Of a DNA stretch of 64,000 nt, positions 32,877 to 43,396 are shown piece after piece. The notes beneath the pieces are model-generated. The model did not search any database and was not told the DNA's origin. It saw only the letters and a list, made by a program, of their open reading frames with translations. Made by a program: the position numbers and the translations under genes. This stretch comes from Crotalaria pallida (lineage: Eukaryota; Streptophyta; Magnoliopsida; Fabales; Fabaceae). Each line of letters begins with the position of its first letter. Positions within the stretch are counted from its first letter, which is position 1. The stretch covers positions 30,005,001-30,069,000 of the forward strand of contig CM075656.1 of assembly GCA_037953625.1 (NCBI GenBank), given 5' to 3'.

Positions 32877-33769
32877 CTGGTATATGAAGCAATCAGTGGC
32901 ATATGGAACATTATTTGTGCATGAAAATGAAAATCATAAACAATCAAGAGACCTGTAAAATGAAAATGAAAATCATAAACAATCAGTGGCATAGGCAACT
33001 TTATTTACTACTGAATCTGATGCTGTTTTCATATCAGTAGATTAGAAGCATTTTAAATAATTTGGTTATTTTCAGGCTAGCCTATCAAAAGACCTGTAAA
33101 ATAATTTGGGTTGATAAGCTTCTAACACAGGGCAAGACAGAATAGGCAAATCTGTCAAGTGTAACTTACACGTTTCTCCACTTGACAAATTAGATGATAA
33201 AACAATAAATGTGGCCACAGTGAACAAATTACTGAACAGATTAAAAATCAAAATCCAAGTACATGCAACTCAGCCAGATTTTAGTCATGTTCTGTTTCAC
33301 TATACTAAAACCTTTTAAGTTAAACTTCTGAGTTATTTCATAGCCTTTACCAAGAATTCATTGTGGTCAAAGAAGTGCAAACTAAACTAAACAAACCTTG
33401 TACAATGCTTAAAAGCTTACTGTTCATAACTGAGTAATAAGATGTTGTTTGAGGGAAGAGAACCTTGGTGCAGGACAACTAAAATTAGCTTAAAGCTCAA
33501 AGTTTTTTTTTCCTCTGTTATGAATGCACATGCTGTCAAGTTTAAGACATAAGGTGCTGCAAGAATTGAACCTATGTGCCATCGTTAGACACATGGATTC
33601 AGCATCATGTGCTACTATGATTTTGCAAAAACAAGGTACACATGGATACCTTATTTTAGTAAATAAATAGTAAATAGTAAGTATCTATTTCAGTCCACTC
33701 ACTCAATTTTAATCAATCAAATTAAATATCAACAGTAGTCATTAGACAAGGAGAAGCATACTGTAATTA

Positions 33770-33845
33770 AGTGATTGTCCTCCTCCCAATTGAGACATAT
33801 GATTGCAGCACCATGCGATTCTAAGCTTCTTAACAACTTGCCATT
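33770..33845 (-). pseudogene. Captured exon resembling APC4 (anaphase-promoting complex subunit)
   Basis: After a TGCAG acceptor the minus strand encodes NGKLLRSLESHGAAIICLNW then EEDNHLI. The shape, a WD40-blade segment with NGKLLRSLxxH and CLNWEED, matches the N-terminal propeller of plant APC4. About 25 codons remain. It runs in the same direction as the SRFR1-like fragment, that is, the same direction relative to this element's ends as the captured genes of the outer element. Confidence 0.5.
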
Positions 33846-34959
33846 CTGCATTACAGAAAATATAAGATATTAATTAGTATAAGATTCTAAGCTTCTTAAC
33901 AACTTACCACCAACATTACAAATTTAGAATGATACTGAATGAGAGTCTTTTATTTGCAATAAAAGCCTGGTAATAGTTAAACTACTATAATGCTCAAAGA
34001 TCACTATCAGAATTTCTGAATAAATCCTATACAGGAAAATAATTTTAAAAACTCCATGAAATGTGAGGGTGAAACAAGATCGTTCACAATGCTACAAGAC
34101 AGAAGAACAAGATAATGGAATTCAATTGATGAAACACATCAACACTATCTCATTGATAAATTCAAATCATGCCTTTTGTCCTCTCCTGCAATTCCTTGAC
34201 AATCTTTATCCATATTAGTTGCAACATCTCAACCACTAGGTTCAGGATCTTTAGGTAAAAATTTTTGCTTGAGAGTGCATTATTTCAGAATAATTCACAT
34301 ATTAAAACAATGCTTTTCACCATTTTCTCTTTTATGTTTGAACTTCTGTTTGCTTCTTTTCATCTCTCAACTTATGTTTAGTCATCAAGTCCTTCACACT
34401 GGTTCAATTTGTGCAATTTTTCAAAGCTCAAAGAAGATTAAGAATGAAGATTAAACGACCAAAATAGAAGCTCAATTACACAGTATATATCACAAAGAAA
34501 ACAAAAAGAAACACAATTTTTTTAAAAATTGTTCAGAGCTAAAGAAGAACACTAAACAACAATCTCTACCTCAAAAATATAAACAAAAGAGAAATAAAAA
34601 CAGAACTCAAACCCATCATTAAAGGGTAACCAAAAACAAGAAGACAAAAGAAAAGAAAGAGCAGCATGTTGTGACTAAAACAAAGCTCAGAAGTTTCAGA
34701 GATAGAGATTGTCTTCTTCGTCAAGAGAAGTTTGAGAAGATGAGGGATAAAGCACACTGAATGATTATGTAATCATCTTGCTCCCTGCAACTCACAACAA
34801 CAAAATTAAGAAGGGTTAAAATTAAGAAACCTAAAATTAAAAAAAAAATCTGCAGGAACCCTAAAATTAAGGGGAAATTGAAAATCGACGGGTTAAAAAG
34901 AAGATACCCCCACTGAACGGTGACATTGGAATAAACCCTCGCTTTGGACACTACTCTCA

Positions 34960-35400
34960 AGATCTCTTTCGTTGTCCCTCATGACCTCTGTGTCTGGAGT
35001 CGCGAGTGGCGGTGGTGACGGGGTTGGGTGCGACGGCCACGGTACGGCTCCCATCCGCGTCTTCCAACTCAATCTCGCGAGTGGCGGAGAACTGGTAAAA
35101 CTGCCTACAGAGAACGGTGGCGAGCGGATGGCGGTGGCTGGGCTGGAGGGTGAGAATCGAAGGGCTGGAGGGAGAACCGGAGGGTGAGAACCGAATGGAG
35201 AGGGGCTGCGGGAGTGGCGGAGGGCGGTGGCGAGAGAACGGAGATCGGTGGCTGGGTTGGAGGGTGAGAACCGAAGGGAGAGGGGCTGCGTGAGTGGTGG
35301 AGGAAGGTGGCTGGAGAACGGAGATAACCACGGAGGGAGAACGGAGGACGCGACGGAGAGAGTAAAGGGACTGCCTTTTGGTGTCTGATGAGAGGGAATA
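34960..35400. repeat. GC-rich minisatellite-like block in the inner CACTA element
   Basis: Units such as GGAGGGTGAGAACCGAAGGG, GAGAGGGGCTGCG and AGTGGCGGAGG recur several times between 35105 and 35345. On the minus strand this looks like the leader of a captured gene. Frames run through both strands because the repeat is GC-rich; none has a domain. Confidence 0.5.
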
Positions 35401-35417
35401 TGCGTTTTAGTTTCAGG

Positions 35418-35824
35418 CTATGTTGCACCAATACGGGTACGGTACCGGATATGGGTACAGTACCGGGTACGGGGTACGACATTTCCTAAAAAACTAGGGT
35501 ACGGGTACGACAATATAAATTCAAATTTTATAAATAAATATATATAAACAAGGTGCAAACAAACAATTTTTGCATTGAAATAGCATATAAGTCTCGTAAT
35601 ATTAGAGGTTGCTACTTAAAATAAGTCAAGGTATAAGGTCGAAAGATTAATTATAACATTAAAATATAATTTTTAAGACAAAAATTACATTATTGAGATG
35701 ATCCACACTTAAAATATACTTTAACATACCAGTTACAAGTACCCTGAGTACGGTACGTGTACCGGTACCCAAAATGTACCGGATACGGGTACGTCATCGA
35801 TTTAGGAGTACCCATGTTTCATAG
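35418..35824. mobile_element. hAT-type MITE, 407 bp, TSD GTTTCAGG
   Basis: It lies between 8-bp direct repeats GTTTCAGG (35410-35417 and 35825-35832). The ends start CTATG on both strands and are followed by arrays of GGGTACGGTACC-like words in inverted orientation. The interior is AT-rich and non-coding. It interrupts the GC-rich leader-like block of the inner CACTA element. Confidence 0.8.
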
Positions 35825-36189
35825 GTTTCAGGGTTCTTCACTAAAATGGAGAGAGAGGAGGCCGGTGACGATGGAGAATGGAGTGAGTTCCTTTGATGGC
35901 CTTCGTTGTCAAGAGTGAGGGTTCGAACAGAGGGGAGCCTTCAATGGCCACCGCAGTAAGGGAGATCGAACGGAGGAAAGACGGCGGAGGAAGAGAAGAA
36001 GAACGAAGAACCTTAGGGTAGGGAGCAGAAACAACGTTTTGGTGTGTTTGGGTGTGTTTACGCGTGAAATGAAGAAAACAAGGTTTTCAGATTTTTTTTT
36101 ACAATCAAGGGTATCCCCCAGCCGACAGCCGAAAACTAATCCCCTCCGAAAACAAGGTTTTCGAATGTTTTTTAACTCGGGCACAAACG

Positions 36190-37260
36190 ACCGAGTTAAA
36201 TAATTTTTTTTAGAAAATGGTTTATTTGGTTCTCAAAGTTACACCGAGCATTAGCTTAGTCCTCGAAAGATTTTGAGAATCAACTAAGTCTCCCAAAGAT
36301 CAGAATGACATCACGTTAATCCCACCATCCATAAACTAAATCTGCTTTTAAAAATTTTAATATTGTTTAATGGTTTTAAAAAAAATTTCTTATCTTTTTA
36401 ATTATTTTTACGAATTTTTTATAATATTTTACAGAATTTTTAATAATTTTTAGTAATTTTTATTATTTTTACAAATTTTCGATCACTTTTTAGATTATAA
36501 AAAAACGAAAAAATAAAATTTTCATATTTTCTTAAAAAATATTTTACAGATTTTTTCAAAATAGATTTATATATGAATTTTTTATTATTTTCAGAATTTT
36601 TAAAAAAATATTTTGCATGTTTTTTAATATTTTTTCTGACTTTTTTAAAAATTAAATTTCAGTATTTTTTTAAAAAATATTTTACAGATTTTTATAAAAA
36701 TTTTCTGAATTTTTTATTATTTTTTGGAATTTTATTTTTTTAATAATATTAAATATACTTTTATTATTTTATTTTTCATTTTTTAAATTTGGACCGTCAG
36801 ATATAAGCAATGATTGAGATTTTACGAAGGAATAATCATGTGGTTCTTGTCCAAATATGTTCACCGGAAATAACCAATGAGAATTAAGAATATAAAGGAT
36901 TCATGGGTTGTTTATGAAAAGATGGAGAGAAGATGGAGGAGGAAGAAAACAGAAAACAACATCAAAAGTAAAAAAAAAATAAATATTGGGTGTTTTAAGT
37001 AAAAGTGAAAAAAATAAAAGATAAAAGTTGGTGTGTGAAGTAAAAATGGAAAGAGTAAAAAAAAAAAGTTAAAAGTTGGATTTGTGTGAAAAGGATATTT
37101 CAGGAAGCTCATGGTAAAAATTATAAAACAATGGGTGTTGATAGCAAAAATGGATGTATTTAGAAATTCCCATACTTAATGGCAATTCATTCTTTGTCGA
37201 TGGGGTTTAGTTATAACCTTTTTAATTATTTCATTTTTTTATGAAAAAAATTTATTTAAT
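36190..37260. other. Very AT-rich arm of the inner CACTA element
   Basis: Long T/A runs with no gene. It lies next to the subterminal repeat array at 37266-37508. Confidence 0.4.
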
Positions 37261-37660
37261 CTTATTGGCAACGATAATGTCGTTGCAGAAAACATGTGTT
37301 TTGCAACGACTTAAAAAGTCGTTGCAAAACACATGTTTTCTGCAACGACTGTTTTAAGTCGTTGCAAAACACATGTTTTCTGCAACGATCTTTTGCAACG
37401 ACTTAAAAAAGTCGTTGCAGAAAACAGGTGTTTTGCAATGATTTAAAAAGTTGTTGCAAAACACCCGTTTTGCAAAAGGTCGTTGCAATAAATTTTTTTT
37501 TTGTAGTGTATGCACAACAGCACAATAATGTATAATTGTCCTTTTGTAACATATATATGTTTGCGTATTTATTTTCCCTCTGTTTTGAATTTCCTAACAG
37601 GTTGAAAAAGCTCATAATGCTGATCTTCAATGTGTTGATAGAACAAAGTAAGGTCAACTG

Positions 37661-37800
37661 ATGAAACCATGGAAGAAGGCCAAGTTGAGGATCTGTGGTT
37701 CCCTTGAGATTCAAACTCTCTATTTATTCCCTGTGCATTGTGAAGACATCCATGGTTATTGCAACCTCAGGTTTAATTCTTCTAACTATGTTAATGCTTG
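37661..37800 (+). pseudogene. Probable captured WUSCHEL C-terminal fragment with altered WUS box
   Basis: The frame from 37661 encodes LEIQTLYLFPVHCEDIHGYC followed by NLRFNSSNY. WUSCHEL proteins carry a WUS box of the form TLPLFPMH followed by GEDIHGFC-like residues. Here the box reads TLYLFPVH and the Gly after His is Cys. The homeodomain is absent. Parent proteins are nuclear regulators of shoot stem cells. The call rests on this short motif cluster. It would be a fourth gene fragment in the outer CACTA element. Confidence 0.5.
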
Positions 37801-37954
37801 TGTTTTATTCTATATTTGTGCCTATACTCATCCATGCATCCTAGATCATAAATATAGTCTACATATGGCTTCCCTACTAATTCTAATTTACTTGCATTAT
37901 GAAATTGTTCCTAAAATGAGTTGGGTGCATAAGTTTTACTGTGACTTACTTTGA

Positions 37955-38690
37955 CTATTTAATCGAGGAAAAGACTTTTTAACTTTAAAGCATTGTTTTT
38001 TTAAATTGTGGAGTTAATTTATTGGATGAAATTTGTACTTGTGTTAGAAAACTTGTATTAGAATGTAATATTTAGAAGTTGTTAACTTACATGGAAGCTT
38101 GAATCTGAATTCTGGAATCATGGTTAAAATGATCTTGCTAGAAATAAACTCATGAGTGATACTAAGACTACTTTATAATGTGTCTTGATGTACTTTGTCA
38201 TGAAATCTTAACGCACTTTATAATTTTCTCACTGTTATGTTTATATATATAAAATTATTACTGGATTGATTTTGAATTATGGTTTTTTTGGGTGCATGGA
38301 AACTGAATAAAATTTTGGCCGGATTTATCAATTTCAGGTTTTGAGCATGCAAAGCACCAAAGATGGATAGCTGATGTTGGCTGTGGAGTAGAGTAAAAAG
38401 GATATTAGAGAATTTTTGTCTTATTTTTTAGTCTTGTATGAACACAATTTACAAAAATTGGATGAGGTTTTGTTTGACTTATATGTTTTAAGTTTAGCAG
38501 TTGTATAGTATTATTAAAAACACTTCAAAATTTAAAGCTTGAAAAAGATTTATTTGGTCAAATATTTTTGTTAATATATGTGTTATAAATTTGGTAATTA
38601 TGTAACCCTATTAAAAATACTTCAGAAATTGAAGCATAAGCGATTTATTTGGTCAAATATTTTTTTTTAATTAAGTAAAGGCTATTGCAA
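37955..38690. other. Right interior of the outer CACTA element
   Basis: AT-rich. An acceptor-like TTTCAG at 38332-38337 precedes an open stretch FEHAKHQRWIADVGCGVE and a stop; this may be another exon fragment, but I do not recognise it. Sequence from about 38480 repeats the inner element's left subterminal region in inverted form. Confidence 0.35.
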
Positions 38691-41600
38691 CGACAATTTT
38701 GTCGTTTCAGAAGCAAAATGTGTTTTGCAACGACATTGTCGTTTCAGAAGCCAAAGGTGTTTTGCAACGACAATGAATGTCGTTGCAGAAGGCAAAGATG
38801 TTTTACAACGACAATGTCGTTGTGAAATAGATTACATGTAACAACTTTGGCAACTCTGTTTAGCAACGACATCTTTTACGCAACGACATATGTCGTTGCT
38901 GAAAATTGTTCTTTATAACAACGAAGAAAGTCGTTGCTATACCCTTTTGCAACGGCTTTACCAGCAACGATCAAAGTCTGCAACGACTTTTGATTTTTTG
39001 CAACGACTTTTGTTGTTGCAATAAAGGGTTTTTCTTGTAGTGGGAATTATCCTCGAAATTATAAATATTAAATGAAATAGGAAATAGATATTAAATAGGT
39101 AGTAAGTAGATATTAATTAGATATTATGTGAATTTTAGTTATGAAATATGAAAATAATCTTTGATGTGTTAGAATGAAATAATCAAGTTTGGAATATTAT
39201 TATTATTATTATTATTAGTAGTATTTTTTTAAAAAAATATAATATTTCAAATTTTTTAAATAAGTAATCTATTACTAGATCGTGGTAATCGAATACCACG
39301 ACTCTAATGAGCTAACAGTAGGGCGGTTTAAGCATGAACGCCTGAGATTAATCCATTTTTAACCACAACTTCGTGTAAAATATCAACCTAGCACTGTGCT
39401 AGATTGATAATGACACTTGGGAGGGATATATTAATTTAAGGGTTTAAGTGTTGAAACTCCCTCCATATTCATCAACAAACACCCAACTTCTCTGAAAAAC
39501 GAGTTTTCTAATGCTCACTTTCTCCAATTCGTTCTCATAGTTCTAAGCCTCAAATCCTTAGAAATCCTATACCATCTTGAAGCTAGTTGAACCCTCTTTA
39601 ATTTGATACCAAGTTTGTGTAATTTGGTCGAGTGTAGAGAAAGTAAAAAACCTGCAAAGTGAAGTCCTTGAAACTGAAATATGAAATTTCAGACTCAAGT
39701 AGCTCTGTTCTTTGAGTTCTTGTGGTAAGCTCGAGCATCCTTTGAGCTTCAAACTTTTTTTTCAAGTTAACATATCCTAGTTTTGATTCTAATCCTTGAT
39801 CACGATTTGTTGTGACTTATTCTTGATGAAAAACCCTGATCTTATTGCCTTGTTAACCTGAAAACATAGAATTTGGAGGCTGAAACCCTAACTTGTGATT
39901 TTCCCAACAAACCTCTTTCTTTCAATCCAAATCAGTTCCAAACACTCCTAATAGGTAAGGGAGAAGTTATCTAAGTGCTAACATAATAATCTGATGGCTA
40001 GAAATATAAGAGTTCTCTTGCACTCATCAAGGGCAAAGTATGAAAAATGAGAACTTGAAATAGGAATATGACTTGGAGGTCATTGAAGTCCTATTTCTTG
40101 ATTTGAGAAAGTTTTATATATATGATGAATATGAGCTAAAATAATCATTGAATTGGGCTGTTTTGCAAAGGAAATGAAAATCCTATGTTAAGTTGTGATT
40201 TTACGCTTTTATGCATTTTGAATGAATTGAATGTGAATATGATAGTTTGATTGCTGGGAATACGCATGAACATGTGTAAATATATGTATTCTTGATCTGT
40301 TTTGGGTTGTGAATGGTTAAAGTGAAGTGTATCAAAAGTTGGCATATCAAAACCTCATTTCAGTGTGCAAAATTCTGCAGGATAATCGATTACTAGGGTT
40401 TGGTAATCGATTACTAGGTTAAAACTTGGCACCAAAATTTGAATTTCACGTGGTAATCGATTATCACCCTCAAGTAATCGATTACCAAGACCCCTAAAGT
40501 GAAAAATGTTAATTTTTATTACACCTAACCTTAACCTAATCCCTTTGTTGAACTTGAGAAATATATTCGTGAATAAATGACCGTGATTATATGACGAATG
40601 ATTATGAATGTGAAGTGATGATTATGAAAAGAATTAATTATGGAAAGTGAAATGATAATTATATGCATTCGCACGAGGAGTTGTGGATGGTGAGATAGGA
40701 TATCGGGAAAGACACAATGATTTTTAGAATTGGAAAGAGAATTCTTTGAGTCGAAACAGGAACGTGCAGATGTTAGGTTTGACGGTGATTCGTTTGTAAC
40801 AGCTGGGGATTATTATGGGTAAAACAGTCCTATGATGGGGGGGGGTTCTGCAGACTTTACCCGGGATAGTTTTGCTTAACCATAATATATCCTATCGGCC
40901 TCTAAGTACATATCATGACTGCGGAGGACGATCCTTTGGCAATGATCGAACCCTAAGAGAGAAGGGTACGCATAGATGAGTTGCGTGATATGTCGTGGAT
41001 GAAAGGCGTTTACTCCCAGTTGCTTTCCTTTGATTAGAGAATTGAATTCGGATGAAGAGTTGTAAAGATATTGAGAATGGATCCAAATGAAGAGATTGAG
41101 ATTAGAATACATGCATCATGCCACTTAATTACAAGAGAATTGTGTGATAAATTGGGTGTGCACTTATATATGCATTATTCTCTGATTACCTGATTCCTTG
41201 TGATTTTTATTTCTAGTTCTGATAGATTATTATTTGATTATGTGCTTCGGCTATGACTTACTCCCTGCCCTTTTGTTTGCTAGGTAATGGCGCAGAACCC
41301 GATCTATATAGAGATGAGGTTCCTCCCGGAGGGTGTGACAACCTGACTTTTAAACCCTAATTACACCCTTAAACAAAATAGCGACTTAAAAATTTCTTTT
41401 TAAACATAAACTTATTATAAAAATCTTTGGAAAATTTTTACGGAGTTTACTCTGTTTTATGGACATTCCAAAATTTATATTTTTCCTGTTGAACTTGTAA
41501 ATAACATTTCAGATAATACCAAACAGCCACAACTCATATCATATCATATCACATCATATCCAGTCATATCATGCCACATGATATCATATCATGTCACACT

Positions 41601-42141
41601 CCATGGCTAAACATCAGCAGGAAAATATAAACAAATATGTGGAAATAAATATGTCTCCCAAAAATATCCCAAAACCAAAGGGACATGTCCTGGACCGGCC
41701 CTGCTAATATTCGCATCAAAACACATATTTACAAGCCTCAAATAAAGATCATAAATACACAAGAGACTCAAAACCCGGCCCAGGACCCAACATCAGCCCT
41801 ACAACTAACACTCACACTCCCTGTGAGTGAGTATATGCACCTACTCGGCCTCAACGTCTGTTCGTTCAAACTCTGAACCTGTATAACAACAGTTAAAAGG
41901 TGAACATTAAACAGAAATTAGCGTATGAAATCTAAACATATATAATAATAACTAAGTCATAAACATTACAGCAGTTAACCACAATAAGTACAAGGCAATT
42001 ACAAATCAACTCATCTCATTCACAAACACTTATCATTTCATTCTCGTCTTATCATTCTCATCATAATCTTACATTGTTCAACCTTTGTTTATCCATTCAT
42101 TTTCGTTCTTTGTGCTTCGTGTCTTTTACTCTTTAGGTCTT

Positions 42142-42545
42142 TGCGAATCCACCACTGCGCACAACTTCATGTGTGTCTTACCGCTGCACACGTCAACACG
42201 TGAGTCTTACGCAACCAATGTACCTAGCGGGGCGTACTTACTTGGCTTGGCACCCGCAAAACCGTAATTAGGGTACTGCGGACCCACCATTGCGCACAAC
42301 TTCATGTGCATCTTACCGCTGCACACGTCAACACGTGAGTCTTAGGCAACCAATGCACCCAACGGGTCGTATTTACTTGGCTTGGCGCCCGTAGACCATG
42401 TCTGCATGTCTTAATATGGTATTGCGAATCCACCACTGCGCACAACTTCATGTGCGTCTTACCGCTGCACACGACAACACGTGAGTCTTACGCAACCAAT
42501 GCACCGAGCGGGGCGTACTTACTTGGCTTGGCACCCGCATACCAA
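42142..42545. repeat. Three-copy tandem repeat, about 140 bp per unit
   Basis: Each unit contains TGCGAATCCACCACTGCGCA (with small changes), CAACTTCATGTGCGTCTTAC, CGCTGCACACGTCAACACGT and GGCGTACTTACTTGGCTTGG. The three units start near 42142, 42280 and 42424. It lies in LTR-C. Confidence 0.8.
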
Positions 42546-43396
42546 ATTCTTTAGTCTTTTATTACATTCTCTTTCTTTGCTTTGTTTCGATTTAAACAAT
42601 CATATTTCTTCTTTTCGTTTAATACTTTAATATCATTTCCTCTTCCGTTTTCCTCTCTCATTTAAGGGGGAACTATCTCCACTATCATCCCTAAAGACAA
42701 AACTAAGTTTTAGTCATGTATCCAATACAGCATGCTAACACACATACCTATTTCCATAAAAAATATCAAATATCAACTTCCAATAACCATAACATGCATA
42801 TAAAACATAAATATCAAGGGAGGGTTTTCTATTCTCTTCCTCAAGTCATTATTCTTGGTTATTACCGGTTACCCTAAGGTTCATTAACATATAAAATCAC
42901 CCGGTCTTAATCATCACTATAAACTACCTAGAAATACATACTCTAAGCTAAGGTAACATCCCCTCTTACCTCAACCACGTAGAGAGAGAAGAAAAATACC
43001 AAACCCTAACTCAAAACCCTTGCTCTTAAAGCTTTAGACTTGAGGCCGTTTGAGCCAAGCATGGTAATGAAGGAATGAACGACTAGGAGCAAAATAAAAA
43101 GCGTCGACGAGTCTTCTTCCTTCTCTTGGGATGATGCTAGAATCAAGATAGAGAAAGGGTCATTATTCACATTATAAAACAAAAGAAACGATAATGATTA
43201 GAGATGGTGATGATGATTTCGTGTAATGGGAGTAAAGGAAAGGTGGAAACTTGCTCAAACTTACCTAGAGTTTGCTTGAGATGAGGAGAGAGAGAGAGAG
43301 ACTCCATGAATGATGAACTAGAGAGAGAAAGCAAGGTGGTTATGGTGAGATGTTGATGATGACGTGTTGGTTGATGATGGGGATGATGAGGGAAGG

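Larger units (their letters stand above)
31178..37508 (-). mobile_element. Inner CACTA element, same family, inverted, TSD TAT
   Basis: Ends CACTACAAGAAAAACCTTTT (31178) and reverse-complemented CACTACAAAAAAAAAATTTA (37508). Target duplication TAT at 31175-31177 and 37509-37511. Its left subterminal region matches the reverse complement of the outer element's right end, and its right end matches the outer element's left end (for example ACGACATTATCGTTGC followed by a GATTAAATAA block). It therefore belongs to the same family but lies in the opposite orientation. It carries minus-strand gene fragments and a 407-bp hAT MITE. No transposase is visible. Confidence 0.82.
30910..37651 (+). pseudogene. 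Captured MSI4/FVE-type WD40 fragment, its intron split by the inner CACTA
   Basis: Exon one (30910-30984, between CACAG and GTATAT) encodes EFCSVGDDSCLILWDARVGS followed by SPAVK. Exon two (37601-about 37648, after CTAACAG) encodes VEKAHNADLQCVDRTK and then a stop. These match consecutive exons of the WD40 histone-binding MSI4/FVE family, where the sequence runs VKVEKAHxADLHCVDWNP. Parent proteins act in chromatin complexes controlling flowering. Only about 40 of some 500 residues remain. The intron now contains the whole inner CACTA element (31178-37508). Confidence 0.75.
23789..39042 (+). mobile_element. Outer gene-capturing CACTA element, TSD GGA
   Basis: The left end CACTACAAAAAAAACCCTTT and the right end (reverse-complemented CACTACAAGAAAAACCCTTT) are both followed by TATTGCAA and by many copies of GCAACGAC...GTCGTTGC, the subterminal repeat array. 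The 3-bp target duplication GGA sits at 23786-23788 and 39043-39045. It spans 15.25 kb including nested elements, about 5.3 kb without the solo LTR and inner CACTA element. No transposase domain is visible, so it is non-autonomous. Plus-strand fragments of four host genes lie inside (28811, 29794, 30910 and 37661 onward). Confidence 0.85.

Noticed and set aside
34957..35482. Long Pro/Ser-rich minus-strand frames
   Set aside because: Produced by the GC-rich minisatellite and the hAT MITE end; the repeat explains the lack of stops.
23789..37508. Pairing the 23789 and 37508 CACTA ends as one element because their subterminal regions match best
   Set aside because: The flanking triplets differ (GGA versus TAT). 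Matching triplets support 23789-39042 and 31178-37508, and the homology is explained by the inner element being inverted.
31178..39042. An autonomous CACTA transposase
   Set aside because: No transposase motif was seen on either strand of either element, though many short spliced exons could be missed by eye.
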